This document shows positions 18,609 to 27,224 of a stretch of 64,000 nucleotides of DNA, one piece after another. The stretch spans positions 7,077,922 through 7,141,921 of the forward strand of contig NZ_CP048289.1 in NCBI RefSeq assembly GCF_014084105.1, read 5' to 3'. Under the pieces are notes generated by a model. That model was not told the origin of the DNA and did not search any database. It saw only the letters and a program-made list of their open reading frames with translations. The DNA is from Streptacidiphilus sp. P02-A3a. Lineage in GTDB: Bacteria > Actinomycetota > Actinomycetes > Streptomycetales > Streptomycetaceae. Every line of letters starts with the position of its first letter. Position 1 is the stretch's first letter. The position numbers and the translations under genes are program-made.

Positions 18609-19589
18609 TCAGTGCGTACTGATGGGGTCGAGGTCTGCGAATTCACGCTCGCCAACGTAGCGTTCATCGACCCACCCGTCTGAGTAGACTGTGTCGACGT
18701 ACTTCCCGCCCATGTCCGGTGAGATTACGGCTATTCGAGAACCAGCTGGCAGGGCTGGGGCCAGCTGCTGTACGGCTGCCAGAACGGTGCCGGTGGACCC
18801 GCCTGTCAACAATCCGTACTCCGTGGCAACCCGGCGACACATCGCGATCGTGGCCTGCTCTTCAATACGGACTTTCTCGAATCCGCCACCATCGACGTAG
18901 ATTTCTGGACGGCGGCTTGTCCCTAGCCCAGGAATGAACCGAGGTGCAGCCGGACCTCCGAAGGTGACGGATCCGACGGCATCGACCGCGATGATCCGAG
19001 TAAGCGGGCTGTGGAGCGTGAAATATTCCACACACCCCATCAGCGTCCCGGTGGTGCCAGCCCCGATGAACAGCGCGTCCACAGCTCCCAGCTCCCGGTG
19101 GATAGCCCGGGCCGTCCGATCCCGATGGGCTCGGCTGTTGGCTGGGTTGGCATACTGGTCAAGCCAGATCAAGTCGGGTTCGCGGGCCAGCCGTTCACGT
19201 ATGTATTCGATCCTGGTCCACAGGTATCCGCCGTGCACGTCCTTGGCCTGGACTTCCACCACGTCCGTGCCCAGGCTCTCCATGACCCGAATCGAATGCC
19301 GGGCGGCATTGGGATCGGTGACTACCGTCAGCCGGTATCCCCTCTCCGCGCACACTACGGATAGAGCCACGCCGAGATTGCCCGACGACGATTCGATGAT
19401 ATGGCTCCCCGGGCGCAGGGCGCCCGTCCGCTCTTTCGACTCGATCAGGGACACCGCTGTCTTGAGCTTGATCGATCCGGCCGGGTTCAGCCCCTCCAAC
19501 TTGAGGAACACCTGCATCTCTGGAGCGAATTCAGCAAGGTGGATGAAAACGTCATCAGTTACAACATCGGAGGCTCTTTCGAAAATCAT
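18609..19589 (-). CDS. sbnA: SbnA-like PLP enzyme (O-phosphoserine/glutamate condensing, diaminopropionate pathway)
   Basis: SbnA joins O-phospho-L-serine and L-glutamate to make the substrate of SbnB. The cysteine-synthase fold is evident. The PLP lysine lies in NPAGSIKLKTA, the phosphate/substrate loop in ESSSGNLG, the cofactor phosphate loop in GAGTTGTLMG, and the late motif is GGSTG. Starting at the ATG of MIFERASDVV gives 326 residues, matching staphylococcal SbnA in size, with AGAGG upstream. In-frame GTG/ATG codons at 19703 and 19688 would add up to 38 residues. With the neighbouring SbnB homologue it provides the best clue to a building block of the peptide. Confidence 0.88.
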   Translation of the reverse strand: MIFERASDVVTDDVFIHLAEFAPEMQVFLKLEGLNPAGSIKLKTAVSLIESKERTGALRPGSHIIESSSGNLGVALSVVCAERGYRLTVVTDPNAARHSIRVMESLGTDVVEVQAKDVHGGYLWTRIEYIRERLAREPDLIWLDQYANPANSRAHRDRTARAIHRELGAVDALFIGAGTTGTLMGCVEYFTLHSPLTRIIAVDAVGSVTFGGPAAPRFIPGLGTSRRPEIYVDGGGFEKVRIEEQATIAMCRRVATEYGLLTGGSTGTVLAAVQQLAPALPAGSRIAVISPDMGGKYVDTVYSDGWVDERYVGEREFADLDPISTH

Positions 19590-19805
19590 GCCGCTTGCCT
19601 CTTGTTTCAGTTCTTGGAATGACTGCACTCCGAACCGATCACGCTTGGTGGTGGAAGTGATGTGTGATCGGGTATGCAGGGCGATCATCCGGGCGCCATC
19701 CACGTAGCCCGGTTCGCGCGGCCTCCATTTTGGCGAGGCGAATCCGGGGCAACCGTTCGGATCAACCGATGAGACCCAATCCCCTGGCCTTGCACCCGTT
19801 GCAGG

Positions 19806-20993
19806 TCAGGCCAGAGTAACCTTCCGATCCATCAGTGACAGGGCGCCATTGGCCACGAGCATACGGTCATTTGAGAAGTTCAGGCTGGCTGATCTGAGGT
19901 CGCGAAAATGCCGTTCCAACGGAACGGACGAGCTCCTGGAATACCCGACTGAAACGCCGGCCAGTTGAATCAGGCCGTCCACCGCACTGAAAGTTCGCTC
20001 GGCGGCGGCGACTTTCAGTGTATTTATATGGATCTGCATTTCTGTAGTGTCCAGCGAGCGCCCGTCTGATCGGCATTCGAGGACCTCACCCAAGACACGA
20101 TTCAGATAGCCACTCACCAGTTCCAGGTCCATTCGTATCCGGGCCAACCGCGCGGCGACCAGGGGAGAATTTGGATCAATGGAACTGGGACGGCGAGGCG
20201 AGCGTATAAGCTTGACGACATCGCTGAAAGCCTGCCTGGCCGCCCCGAGCCAGCATGCAGACCATCCAAGGTGAGCTATCGGAATCACACTTTCAATCGC
20301 TATCGAGCGGTACCCGCCACGCTCTCCGACGACGCAGTGGCTAGGAGAGCTCCCGTTGATCCGCATGCCGACGCTACGCGTGCCGCGCATGCCGAGTGTG
20401 TTCCATTCGCCGTACTGCTCGATCTCCAGATCCTGCCGATCTACATAAACCAGAGTTACCTGGTTGGCGCTCACGTCCTCGGCGTCTCGCATGGTGATCA
20501 GAAATCCATCCGCATATTCTCCACCGGTAACGATGGGAGCATTGCGATTGATCTCCATGCCGGTACCCGTGTGTCTTAGTGACTCGGCTGCAGTGAGCAG
20601 GTGCCCACCGGATCCGGACTCTGTCGTCACAGATGCCAGATACACCTCTCCTGCCGCGACTCGTGGAAGCAGTTCACGCTTGAGCTGACCAGATCCATAG
20701 CGGATCACGGAGTCGATCTGCTGGGAGTGCATCACCCAGATCATCGCAGTGGAAAGACATCCCCCAGCGAGGACTTGGGCGACCTCGACCATCTCCGTAA
20801 GGGTTCCGCCGAGTCCTCCGTATTCGACCGGGACCATGAGGCCGAACAGTCCGCTGCGGCGCAGCGCATCGACTGCCGCAAGTGGAAAGTTGGCCTCTGT
20901 ATCAACCTTTGCGGCATTTTCGGTCAGTATGGGCAACAGTTCAGCCGCGAGATCCCGTAGGGGCGCAGGCTGCGCAGCGCTTGCATCATTCAT
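19806..20993 (-). CDS. Acyl-CoA-dehydrogenase-fold flavoprotein
   Basis: A 395-residue flavoprotein of the acyl-CoA dehydrogenase superfamily. It has an N-terminal helical domain (PVEYGGLGGTLTEMVEVAQVL), a mid beta domain (TTESGSGGHLL, WNTLGMRGTRSVGM) and a C-terminal helical bundle (IPIAHLGWSACWLGAARQAF). The last segment resembles the DszC/flavin-monooxygenase-like branch as much as true dehydrogenases, so desaturation and hydroxylation are both possible. I could not locate the catalytic Glu with confidence. A GAGG lies before the ATG. Its neighbours are a discrete carrier protein and a free-standing adenylation enzyme. By analogy with prolyl-carrier oxidases it may act on a carrier-bound amino acid, but that is inference. 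Confidence 0.82.
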   Translation of the reverse strand: MNDASAAQPAPLRDLAAELLPILTENAAKVDTEANFPLAAVDALRRSGLFGLMVPVEYGGLGGTLTEMVEVAQVLAGGCLSTAMIWVMHSQQIDSVIRYGSGQLKRELLPRVAAGEVYLASVTTESGSGGHLLTAAESLRHTGTGMEINRNAPIVTGGEYADGFLITMRDAEDVSANQVTLVYVDRQDLEIEQYGEWNTLGMRGTRSVGMRINGSSPSHCVVGERGGYRSIAIESVIPIAHLGWSACWLGAARQAFSDVVKLIRSPRRPSSIDPNSPLVAARLARIRMDLELVSGYLNRVLGEVLECRSDGRSLDTTEMQIHINTLKVAAAERTFSAVDGLIQLAGVSVGYSRSSSVPLERHFRDLRSASLNFSNDRMLVANGALSLMDRKVTLA

Positions 20994-21103
20994 GTCATCC
21001 TCGGGACTCAGGGACGCAGCATGCGGTATTCACCGCAGAATGCGGCACACAGTGCCACCAATTGGTTGCTATTAGCATGTGTATTCAACAGCTTGAGGGG
21101 GCA

Positions 21104-22240
21104 TCAGCCACAGCGGAGCTCGGCAGAGCGACGAGGGTCGAAGAAGCGCTCAGCAATCGGCGCCGTCCAGGTGTGGATCACCTCCCCGTTTTGGGTGACT
21201 TGGTGCAGGAATTCAGTGGCCGTGGGCCGAAAGATGTCTACCAGACCGTCCGGCATGCGCTGGGGGTACAGTGCCTCGACATAGGTCAGGGTGTAGAAGA
21301 CCTCGGGCTCGAAGCCGAGCCCTCTGGCGCGCTCAGCGACGACCGCGAAATCGAGTTGATTATCCGGGTCACCCATCATCGCAAGGATGTCAGCTACCTT
21401 ATAAAGGAGCAAGTCTTTGAGGCATTCGACCTCGCGGCGGTTGACGCCTTCTCGCTGGAAGTGAACACAGAGAAACACAAACATGTCTTCACGACTGAGG
21501 GCCCACAGTCTGTTTCCGTCGGTCGCCTCGACATCCACGCGGCGCGCCAAAAGCTCAAAGACAGCTTCGTTGTTGCGGTTGCCAGTCATGAGGTCCACTG
21601 AGAAGTGGACATCGACGCAATGCGTGTCAAGGACGGGAGCATCCGGGGTCGGCTGTTTGTAGGGATAGGTCTCGTGTGACGTTACCGGATGGAGCAGAAT
21701 CTCCTGGCGGCTCACGGGCTTGACCGACCTCGTCGCTGGATCCCACTGACCTTGGATATAGCCGAGCTCCTTGAGAATCGATCCGACCTCAGCCAGGCGC
21801 TCGCTAGGAAAAAGGAAGTCGTTATCGCTGAACATGCGCGTGCCAACACGCGGGTACGCCATGGATGCGACCGCCGTACCCTTCATGATCGCACACGGAA
21901 TTCCCTCGGCATCAAACCTCTTGATTAGTGCAGAATTTCGGACGACCTGATCCCGCATGTGAAGGATCTGCCCCCGGAAAACAGTGTTGATGGTGGCGAG
22001 CGAAGGAGCCGGGAGAAATTCTGAAGCCTGAGCCAAACCGTGGTCGACAAGGTTTTCCCAAGCGAGCCCCATGGTGCGGTGAAGAGCGAGTATTCCCAGG
22101 ACCCTGTTCCAGTCGAGGGAACTCTTTGACAAGTCGCGCAACTGTGCGACCTCGTCACCTTGCAGACGTGGAGCCGAAAGCAGCAGGGCGAGGCGGATCT
22201 CATCGTCAAACTGTGCACGAGGAGATGAATTACTCGGCAT
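21104..22240 (-). CDS. NTP_transf_5-type nucleotidyltransferase-fold protein
   Basis: A 378-residue protein matching the uncharacterised nucleotidyltransferase family (NTP_transf_5). The core reads IPCAIMKGTAVASMAYP, then GTRMFSDNDFLFPSERL. Here SDNDFLF stands for the family's metal-binding D-x-D, followed by a helical C-terminal part with a second conserved stretch (DTHCVDVHFSVD). Members are frequent in natural-product loci, where their role is poorly defined. GGAG lies eight bases before the ATG. It sits between the carrier protein and the flavoprotein genes on the same strand. Whether it adenylylates anything here is unknown. Confidence 0.72.
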   Translation of the reverse strand: MPSNSSPRAQFDDEIRLALLLSAPRLQGDEVAQLRDLSKSSLDWNRVLGILALHRTMGLAWENLVDHGLAQASEFLPAPSLATINTVFRGQILHMRDQVVRNSALIKRFDAEGIPCAIMKGTAVASMAYPRVGTRMFSDNDFLFPSERLAEVGSILKELGYIQGQWDPATRSVKPVSRQEILLHPVTSHETYPYKQPTPDAPVLDTHCVDVHFSVDLMTGNRNNEAVFELLARRVDVEATDGNRLWALSREDMFVFLCVHFQREGVNRREVECLKDLLLYKVADILAMMGDPDNQLDFAVVAERARGLGFEPEVFYTLTYVEALYPQRMPDGLVDIFRPTATEFLHQVTQNGEVIHTWTAPIAERFFDPRRSAELRCG

Positions 22241-22290
22241 TCAAATTCTCCAATATTTAAGCGACCTGAATAGGAATAGCGAACTTTTCT

Positions 22291-22566
22291 TCATTCTGTG
22301 ATGTTGATCGCCTGCCCCTGCGCGGCCGTTTGGGTCGCCTCCCATAGCGCGCCGGCGGTCGCGAACGTAGCATCGGCCAGGATTTCGTCAGGAAAAGTAA
22401 GTCCGTAGGCGTCCTCGAGTGCGATGATGAGGCTCACCGTCTTAAGGGAGTCAAGGCCCAGGTCGGCTAGCATTCGATTCGCGCCGATCTGCTCGTCCTC
22501 ACCGCAGAAAGGCAGATGCCTTCGGAGAAGTCCATCAAACGAGTCGGGCCACGTGGGAGAGATCAT
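22291..22566 (-). CDS. Discrete acyl/peptidyl carrier protein
   Basis: A 91-residue carrier protein. The phosphopantetheine serine is in LADLGLDSLKTVSLI, followed by the expected helix ALEDAYGLTFPDEIL. It has no fused domains. It lies directly after the free-standing adenylation gene (67-bp gap) and upstream of the flavoprotein. An AAGGA stretch precedes the ATG by about ten bases. The simplest reading is that the adenylation protein loads this carrier, the flavoprotein modifies the tethered residue, and the N-terminal C domain of the synthetase receives it. Confidence 0.9.
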   Translation of the reverse strand: MISPTWPDSFDGLLRRHLPFCGEDEQIGANRMLADLGLDSLKTVSLIIALEDAYGLTFPDEILADATFATAGALWEATQTAAQGQAINITE

Positions 22567-22633
22567 CGTTGTAGATTCCTTCGCGTGAATCGCATAGCCG
22601 CCAGCGGAGAGGTGTGGGCGATGCGTTGGCGGG

Positions 22634-24313
22634 TTATTCAGCAGATGCTTCTGCTCCGTTGCTGGCTTTCTGTGTGAGCGCCGAATGGTCGACTTTCCCG
22701 TTGGGTGTCAACGGGAGCTCACCCACCTGCACGTAGGACTGCGGAACCATACCCCGAGGCAATGAATCCCTTAGCCATCCCATCAGTTCGCCAGAGGCAA
22801 CAGAGGCGTCCTTCGGTATGTAGTAGGCGACCATTCCAGGATCCGAGCTACTTTTGTCGACGACTACGGCACACTGTCGGATCGCCGGGTGACTGCCCAA
22901 CACTGCCTCGATCTCGCTCAGTTCCATCCGCACGCCGGAGATCTTCACCTGGCGATCCAGTCGACCAAGGCAGTAGACCAGTCCATCCCTGACCACTGCG
23001 GCATCGCCCGTGCGATACAACCGCCCAGTCGGTGAATTCGGATCAAGCTCGTCCTGATAAAAGGCGGACGATGTTGCATTCGGGTCATTGAGGTAACCAG
23101 GGCCCACGGAGATGCCGCCGACGAATAGTTCGCCTGCCACGTCTGCGCCTGCCGCGCGCCATCGGTCGCCATCCTGAACTAGGACGTACAGCGAGGTGTT
23201 GATGATCGGTCTGCCCACCGATATACGCGGGTGCTCAACTTCGGCGAGGGTTACCTGGTGGTGTGTCACATCGTCAGAGCATTCAGTGGGTCCGTAAGCG
23301 TTCAGCAGCGGAATGCCAGGCATGGAAGTCAGTACATGCCTCGCGAGCGACGGTTGAAGCTCCTCTCCCGTGGATATCAACCATCGTAGTTCTTTTGGAG
23401 CACCCTCCTTGTCGGCAGTTTCAGCGAGCCAACTGAGAACGGTCGGGACGAACTCCGCGACCGTGACGCCGTATCTGTTCAGTGCTCTCAGTAGCCTTCG
23501 CGGATATCGGACCTCACTGTCATCTATGACAGCCACAGTCCCACCGACAAGGAGGGGGGCCATCATCTGCCAGATCGAGATGTCAAACACCACCGGTGCA
23601 CTAAAGGCGATGATGTCTGCCGAGGTCAGGCCCAGGTCCATGACCTTGCTCAGCAGATGATTCATCATCCCGCGATGCTCGATGATCGCCCCCTTGGGGA
23701 CCCCCGTTGTCCCGGACGTATAAATCAGGTACCGGGCCTCGGCCACGTCATCACACAGAACACAAGCCGATACGGTATCGACTTGCAGATTCCGGATAAC
23801 CGCCCCCTCCTGGGACAGTGTGATTGCGGGGTACTCAGCAAGCCCTTCAAGTGCCAGGTGCCCAGCCCCCGCCTGAAGCACAAGCAAGGCTGGACGACTA
23901 CTATGCAGAACCTCGACGATGCGCGCCTCAGGCCAGTCTGCCGAAAGCGGCAGATATACAGCACCCAGGCTCTCCAATGCCAGAAAGAGCGCGATAATAT
24001 CGGGGCTGCGTGGAAGGATAACGGCAACAAGATCACCCGAGGCGCAACCATTGGACGTCAATTGCAGGCGAATCTCCGCGACCCTGACGACGAGGTCGCT
24101 ATATGTCAGCGAAGAACTACCGTCTATGATCGCGAGACCGTCGGGATGCGATTGGGCGTGCTGGACGACCGCACCGGTCACCGTCTGCGAGAGTTCCAGC
24201 TGGGGATGACCCACCAAGGACCATTCCACAGCAAGTTTCACGTCTTCGGGGGAGATTTCAAGCCGCGTCCACGCTGGCCGCTGATCCGACTTCAACAAAC
24301 CGTTCACCGCCAT
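22634..24313 (-). CDS. Free-standing adenylation (AMP-binding) protein
   Basis: A 559-residue NRPS-type adenylation enzyme without carrier or condensation domain. The core motifs are present: IYTSGTTGVPKG (A3), VVFDISIWQMM (A4), NAYGPTE (A5), GRLYRTGD (A7), GRLDRQVKISGVRMEL (A8) and the A10 lysine in PNGKVDHS. Specificity positions read by eye are D-I-W-E-I-T-A-D-D, which I cannot assign to a residue. An in-frame TGA lies about 45 bases upstream with no other start in between, so the ATG is fixed although no Shine-Dalgarno is obvious. It is the first gene of the minus-strand run. Its probable partner is the adjacent carrier protein. Confidence 0.92.
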   Translation of the reverse strand: MAVNGLLKSDQRPAWTRLEISPEDVKLAVEWSLVGHPQLELSQTVTGAVVQHAQSHPDGLAIIDGSSSLTYSDLVVRVAEIRLQLTSNGCASGDLVAVILPRSPDIIALFLALESLGAVYLPLSADWPEARIVEVLHSSRPALLVLQAGAGHLALEGLAEYPAITLSQEGAVIRNLQVDTVSACVLCDDVAEARYLIYTSGTTGVPKGAIIEHRGMMNHLLSKVMDLGLTSADIIAFSAPVVFDISIWQMMAPLLVGGTVAVIDDSEVRYPRRLLRALNRYGVTVAEFVPTVLSWLAETADKEGAPKELRWLISTGEELQPSLARHVLTSMPGIPLLNAYGPTECSDDVTHHQVTLAEVEHPRISVGRPIINTSLYVLVQDGDRWRAAGADVAGELFVGGISVGPGYLNDPNATSSAFYQDELDPNSPTGRLYRTGDAAVVRDGLVYCLGRLDRQVKISGVRMELSEIEAVLGSHPAIRQCAVVVDKSSSDPGMVAYYIPKDASVASGELMGWLRDSLPRGMVPQSYVQVGELPLTPNGKVDHSALTQKASNGAEASAE

Positions 24314-24826
24314 GCAGGTACCAGTATCGTCTTCGGGCCAGCCAGTATTGGATCACGAAGCTAGGCACCCCGCATAGGGATTCGCTTCTGACCGAATGAC
24401 TCTGCCCGAGGGCACCGGATCCCGGCTAAGGTCCACAGGACTGGCTGGCAGGGCCTTGGCATAGTCGAGGACGTTCGGTTCGTAGCGGTCTGGCGCGTGG
24501 GTGACTGCGTCCAGGGAGCGGAAGCAGGCACGTACTACAGCCTTGTCAACGGCCATTGAGATACCCAGGTGGGCAGTCATGAGGCAGGGCTGATTCAAAG
24601 TCCTGGTCGCGGGTGGACGAGCAGGTCTGGGGCCGTGGTGGCGTGTCGGCCGTCACGTAAGCAACGGAGCAGTGATGATGGTGCTGTGGTCCTCCGCCGG
24701 GCCTGACCCTCAACGAAGCTGACGCCCTTAAGGGTTGTCATTCTGGAGATTTGTCGGTCCGCTGCGGAGGAGCACGACGCACACGGCCGGACGGAAGATT
24801 TCAAGTCCAGTGAGACGGTCGTGACG
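24314..24826. other. Gene-free stretch upstream of the NRPS operon
   Basis: About 510 bp between the adenylation gene start and the IS3 orfB stop. The minus strand has short open frames (24353-24598 and 24595-24804) with no recognisable motif and no good ribosome site. The promoter of the peptide-synthetase operon should lie here, but I could not identify convincing -35/-10 boxes. Confidence 0.4.
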
Positions 24827-25810
24827 TTATGAGGTTTGTGGTGTGGGTTCGCTGCGCTTGGCGGGGTCGTTGATCCACGCTGTCTGCGGAATCTTGGGTG
24901 GTTGGGGGCGGCGGCCGAAGCGTTCGGGGTGGCGCGCGTAGGCGTCGGTGAGGGTGAGTGCCCGCTGGTCGCGGATCTCCTGCGCGGTGCCGAAGTGGAC
25001 GCTGGCGGGGGTGTGCAGGCCGATGCCCGAGTGCCTGTGCTCGTGGTTGTAGTAAGAGATGAAGGCGTCGAACCAGTCGCGGGCGTGGGTGAGGGAGTGG
25101 AACCGCTCGGGGTAGTCGGGCATGTACTTGGTGGTCTTGAACTGGGCTTCGCTGTAGGGGTTGTCGTTGGAGACCTTGGGGCGTGAGTGTGATCGGGTGA
25201 CGCCGAGGTCGATCAGCAGTTGGGAGACTTTCTTGGAGGTCATGGAGGTGCCGCGGTCGGCGTGCACGGTCTCGGGGACGATGCCGTTGCGTGCGATGGT
25301 CTCGCGGATCAATTCCGCGGCTCGTTCGGCTGATTCGGCTAGTTCGACGGTGTGGCCGACGATGTAGCGGCTGAAGATGTCGATGATGACGTAGGCGTGG
25401 TACCAGACGCCCTTGCGTGGGCCGGCGGCCTTGGTGATGTCCCAGGTGAACACCTGGGAGGGGCCGTCGGCGACCAGTTCGGGGACGGTCTTTGCGGGGT
25501 GGGTGGCCTGGCGGCGGCGTTCTCCGGCTTGCCCGCGCTCGCGCAGGATCCGGTACATCGTGGAGACCGAGCAGTGGTAGCGCCCCGTGTCCAGCTCGCG
25601 GGCCCAGATCTGGGCGGGCGGTAGCTCGGCGTACTCGGGGCTGTTCATCAGCTCCAGTACCGCTTCGCGTTCTTCGGTGTTCAGGGCCGAGGGCTGGACC
25701 TGCGTGGTCCTGGGCCTAGGTGAGGGCGGCGGCTTGAGCCTGCGGTAGTGGGTGGCCCGGGAGCGGCCGGTCAGTCGGCATGCGGCCGTGGTGCCCAGTT
25801 CGTTTTCGAT
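24827..25810 (-). pseudogene. IS3-family orfB transposase, truncated at its 5' end
   Basis: The C-terminal ~330 residues are typical of IS3 OrfB. An HTH-like TTAACRLTGRSRATHYRR is followed by a second domain ending in STMYRILRERG. The catalytic residues lie in FTWDITK, ETVHADRGTSM and NDNPYSEAQFKT, with the closing YYNHEHRHSGIG tail. Upstream of about 25810 the frame continues to 25888 but stops resembling OrfB. There it runs into the leader of the oppositely oriented IS110 gene, and no orfA is present. It was probably cut by the IS110 insertion. Confidence 0.85.
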
Positions 25811-25886
25811 GCCGGACTGCTTTGTCCGCCCGCCCGACCGGCGTGTGCTGCCTCCTGGACCAACGTGGAAGGACAGCAACACCATC

Positions 25887-26954
25887 ATGACCGATCAGTC
25901 CCAGGACGTCTTCGGCGGCGTGGACACCCACACCGACACCCACCACGCGGCTGTCGTCGACCACCTCGGCCGTCACCTCGCCGATGCCCAGTTCCCCACC
26001 ACCAACCCGGGCTACCGTGCCCTCCTGAACTGGCTGCGCTCCCACGGCACCGTTTGCGCCGTCGGTGTCGAAGGCACCGGATCCTACGGAACCCAGCTCG
26101 CCCGTGTCCTGGGCGCCGCGGGCCTGACAGTCTTCGACATCAACCGACCCGACCGACGCATTCGCCACCAGCAAGGCAAGTCCGACCCGATCGACGCCTA
26201 TGCCGCCGCCCAGGCCGTCGCCTCCGGCCGGGCGACCATCATCCCCAAGACCCACGTCGGTGCCGCCGAAGCCCTCCGCCTCCTGCACACGGCCCGCACG
26301 TCCGCCGTCAAGGCCCGCACGCAGGCGATCAACCAGATCCGCAGTCACATGGTGACCGCACCCGACACCCTGCGCGCCCAGCTCCGCGGCAAGTCCAGCT
26401 CCGATCTCATCGCCGCGTGCGCCCGACTGCGGCCGGCCGCAGACCTGACCGACCCCGCTGCAGCGGCCAAGTTCACTCTGCGCCGCCTGGCCCGCCACTA
26501 CCAAGATCTCGACCATGAAATCGACGATTACGAAGCCGAGTTAAGCACCCTGGCTACCCAGGCCGCGCCCGACCTCATGGCCGTCTACGGAGTCGGCCCC
26601 GAGACGGCCGCCCGCCTCCTGGCCGCAGTGGGCGACAACCCCGAGCGCCTGCACTCGGAGGCTGCGTTCGCCCATCTGTGCGGTGCCGCACCGATCCCCG
26701 CGTCCTCCGGCCGCCGCGACCGCCACCGGCTCAACCGTGGCGGCAACCGGTCCGCCAACGCCGCCCTCTACCGCATCGCTGTGGTCCGCATGCAGCACGA
26801 CCGCCGCACCCGCGACTACGTCGCCCGACGCACAGCACAGGGACTGCAGAAGAAGGACATCATCCGCTGCCTCAAGCGCTACATAGCCCGCGAGGTCTAC
26901 AGGGTTCTGACCTGCACAAATATCACCGAACCCTACCTCCAGAGCGCCGCTTGA
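25887..26954 (+). CDS. IS110-family transposase (DEDD)
   Basis: The start is the ATG of MTDQSQDVFGG, with GGAAGGACA about 12 bases upstream; the open frame extends further left without family resemblance. The 355-residue protein has the RuvC-like N-terminal domain with acidic residues in GGVDTHTDTH, VEGTGSYG and KSDPIDAYA. The C-terminal Tnp_20 domain contains VYGVGPETAARLLAAVGD and the serine-bearing PIPASSGRRDRHRLNRGGNRSAN. The coding frame is intact. Flanking non-coding DNA is very short on both sides: IS3 remnant to the left and ISAs1 remnant from 27004. Mobility therefore depends on whether a bridge RNA survives. Confidence 0.9.
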   Translation: MTDQSQDVFGGVDTHTDTHHAAVVDHLGRHLADAQFPTTNPGYRALLNWLRSHGTVCAVGVEGTGSYGTQLARVLGAAGLTVFDINRPDRRIRHQQGKSDPIDAYAAAQAVASGRATIIPKTHVGAAEALRLLHTARTSAVKARTQAINQIRSHMVTAPDTLRAQLRGKSSSDLIAACARLRPAADLTDPAAAAKFTLRRLARHYQDLDHEIDDYEAELSTLATQAAPDLMAVYGVGPETAARLLAAVGDNPERLHSEAAFAHLCGAAPIPASSGRRDRHRLNRGGNRSANAALYRIAVVRMQHDRRTRDYVARRTAQGLQKKDIIRCLKRYIAREVYRVLTCTNITEPYLQSAA

Positions 26955-27003
26955 CAGGAAATAGGAGCATCTCCGGTTAACGGGGTGACCTACCAAGTCG
27001 CCC

Positions 27004-27224
27004 GTGTCCCAGAACTCCGATGTGAGCCAGTCTGCCACCGTCTGTCTGATCAAGTCGCCCGGCCGCGCCGAGCGTGAACTCCCGCTCCTCGCTGACCGCT
27101 TGGCTGCTCTGCCCGATCCGCGCGACCGGCGGGGACGCCGGCATCCGCTGGCCGCGGTGCTGCTGACCGCCGCGTGCGCGGTCCTGGCCGGCGCCCGCCC
27201 CTGCCTGGCCATCGGCCAATGGGC
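27004..27224 (+). pseudogene. ISAs1-family transposase, N-terminal fragment
   Basis: A GTG-started frame reads LLADRLAALPDPRDRRGR, then RHPLAAVLLTAACAVLAGAR and CLAIGQWA. This is the N-terminal DDE_Tnp_1-associated domain of ISAs1-type transposases. It stops after about 74 residues, exactly where the left inverted repeat of IS copy 2 begins. The missing remainder is not found to the right of that IS (from 28421), so insertion was accompanied or followed by loss of the rest. Confidence 0.8.

Noticed and set aside
24353..24804. Two short minus-strand open frames upstream of the stand-alone adenylation gene
   Set aside because: No ribosome site, no recognisable motif and atypical composition; more likely chance frames in a promoter region.
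24827..25888. Full-length IS3 orfB starting at 25888
   Set aside because: The first 25 or so codons overlap the leader of the opposing IS110 gene and do not resemble OrfB, so the gene is treated as truncated near 25810.
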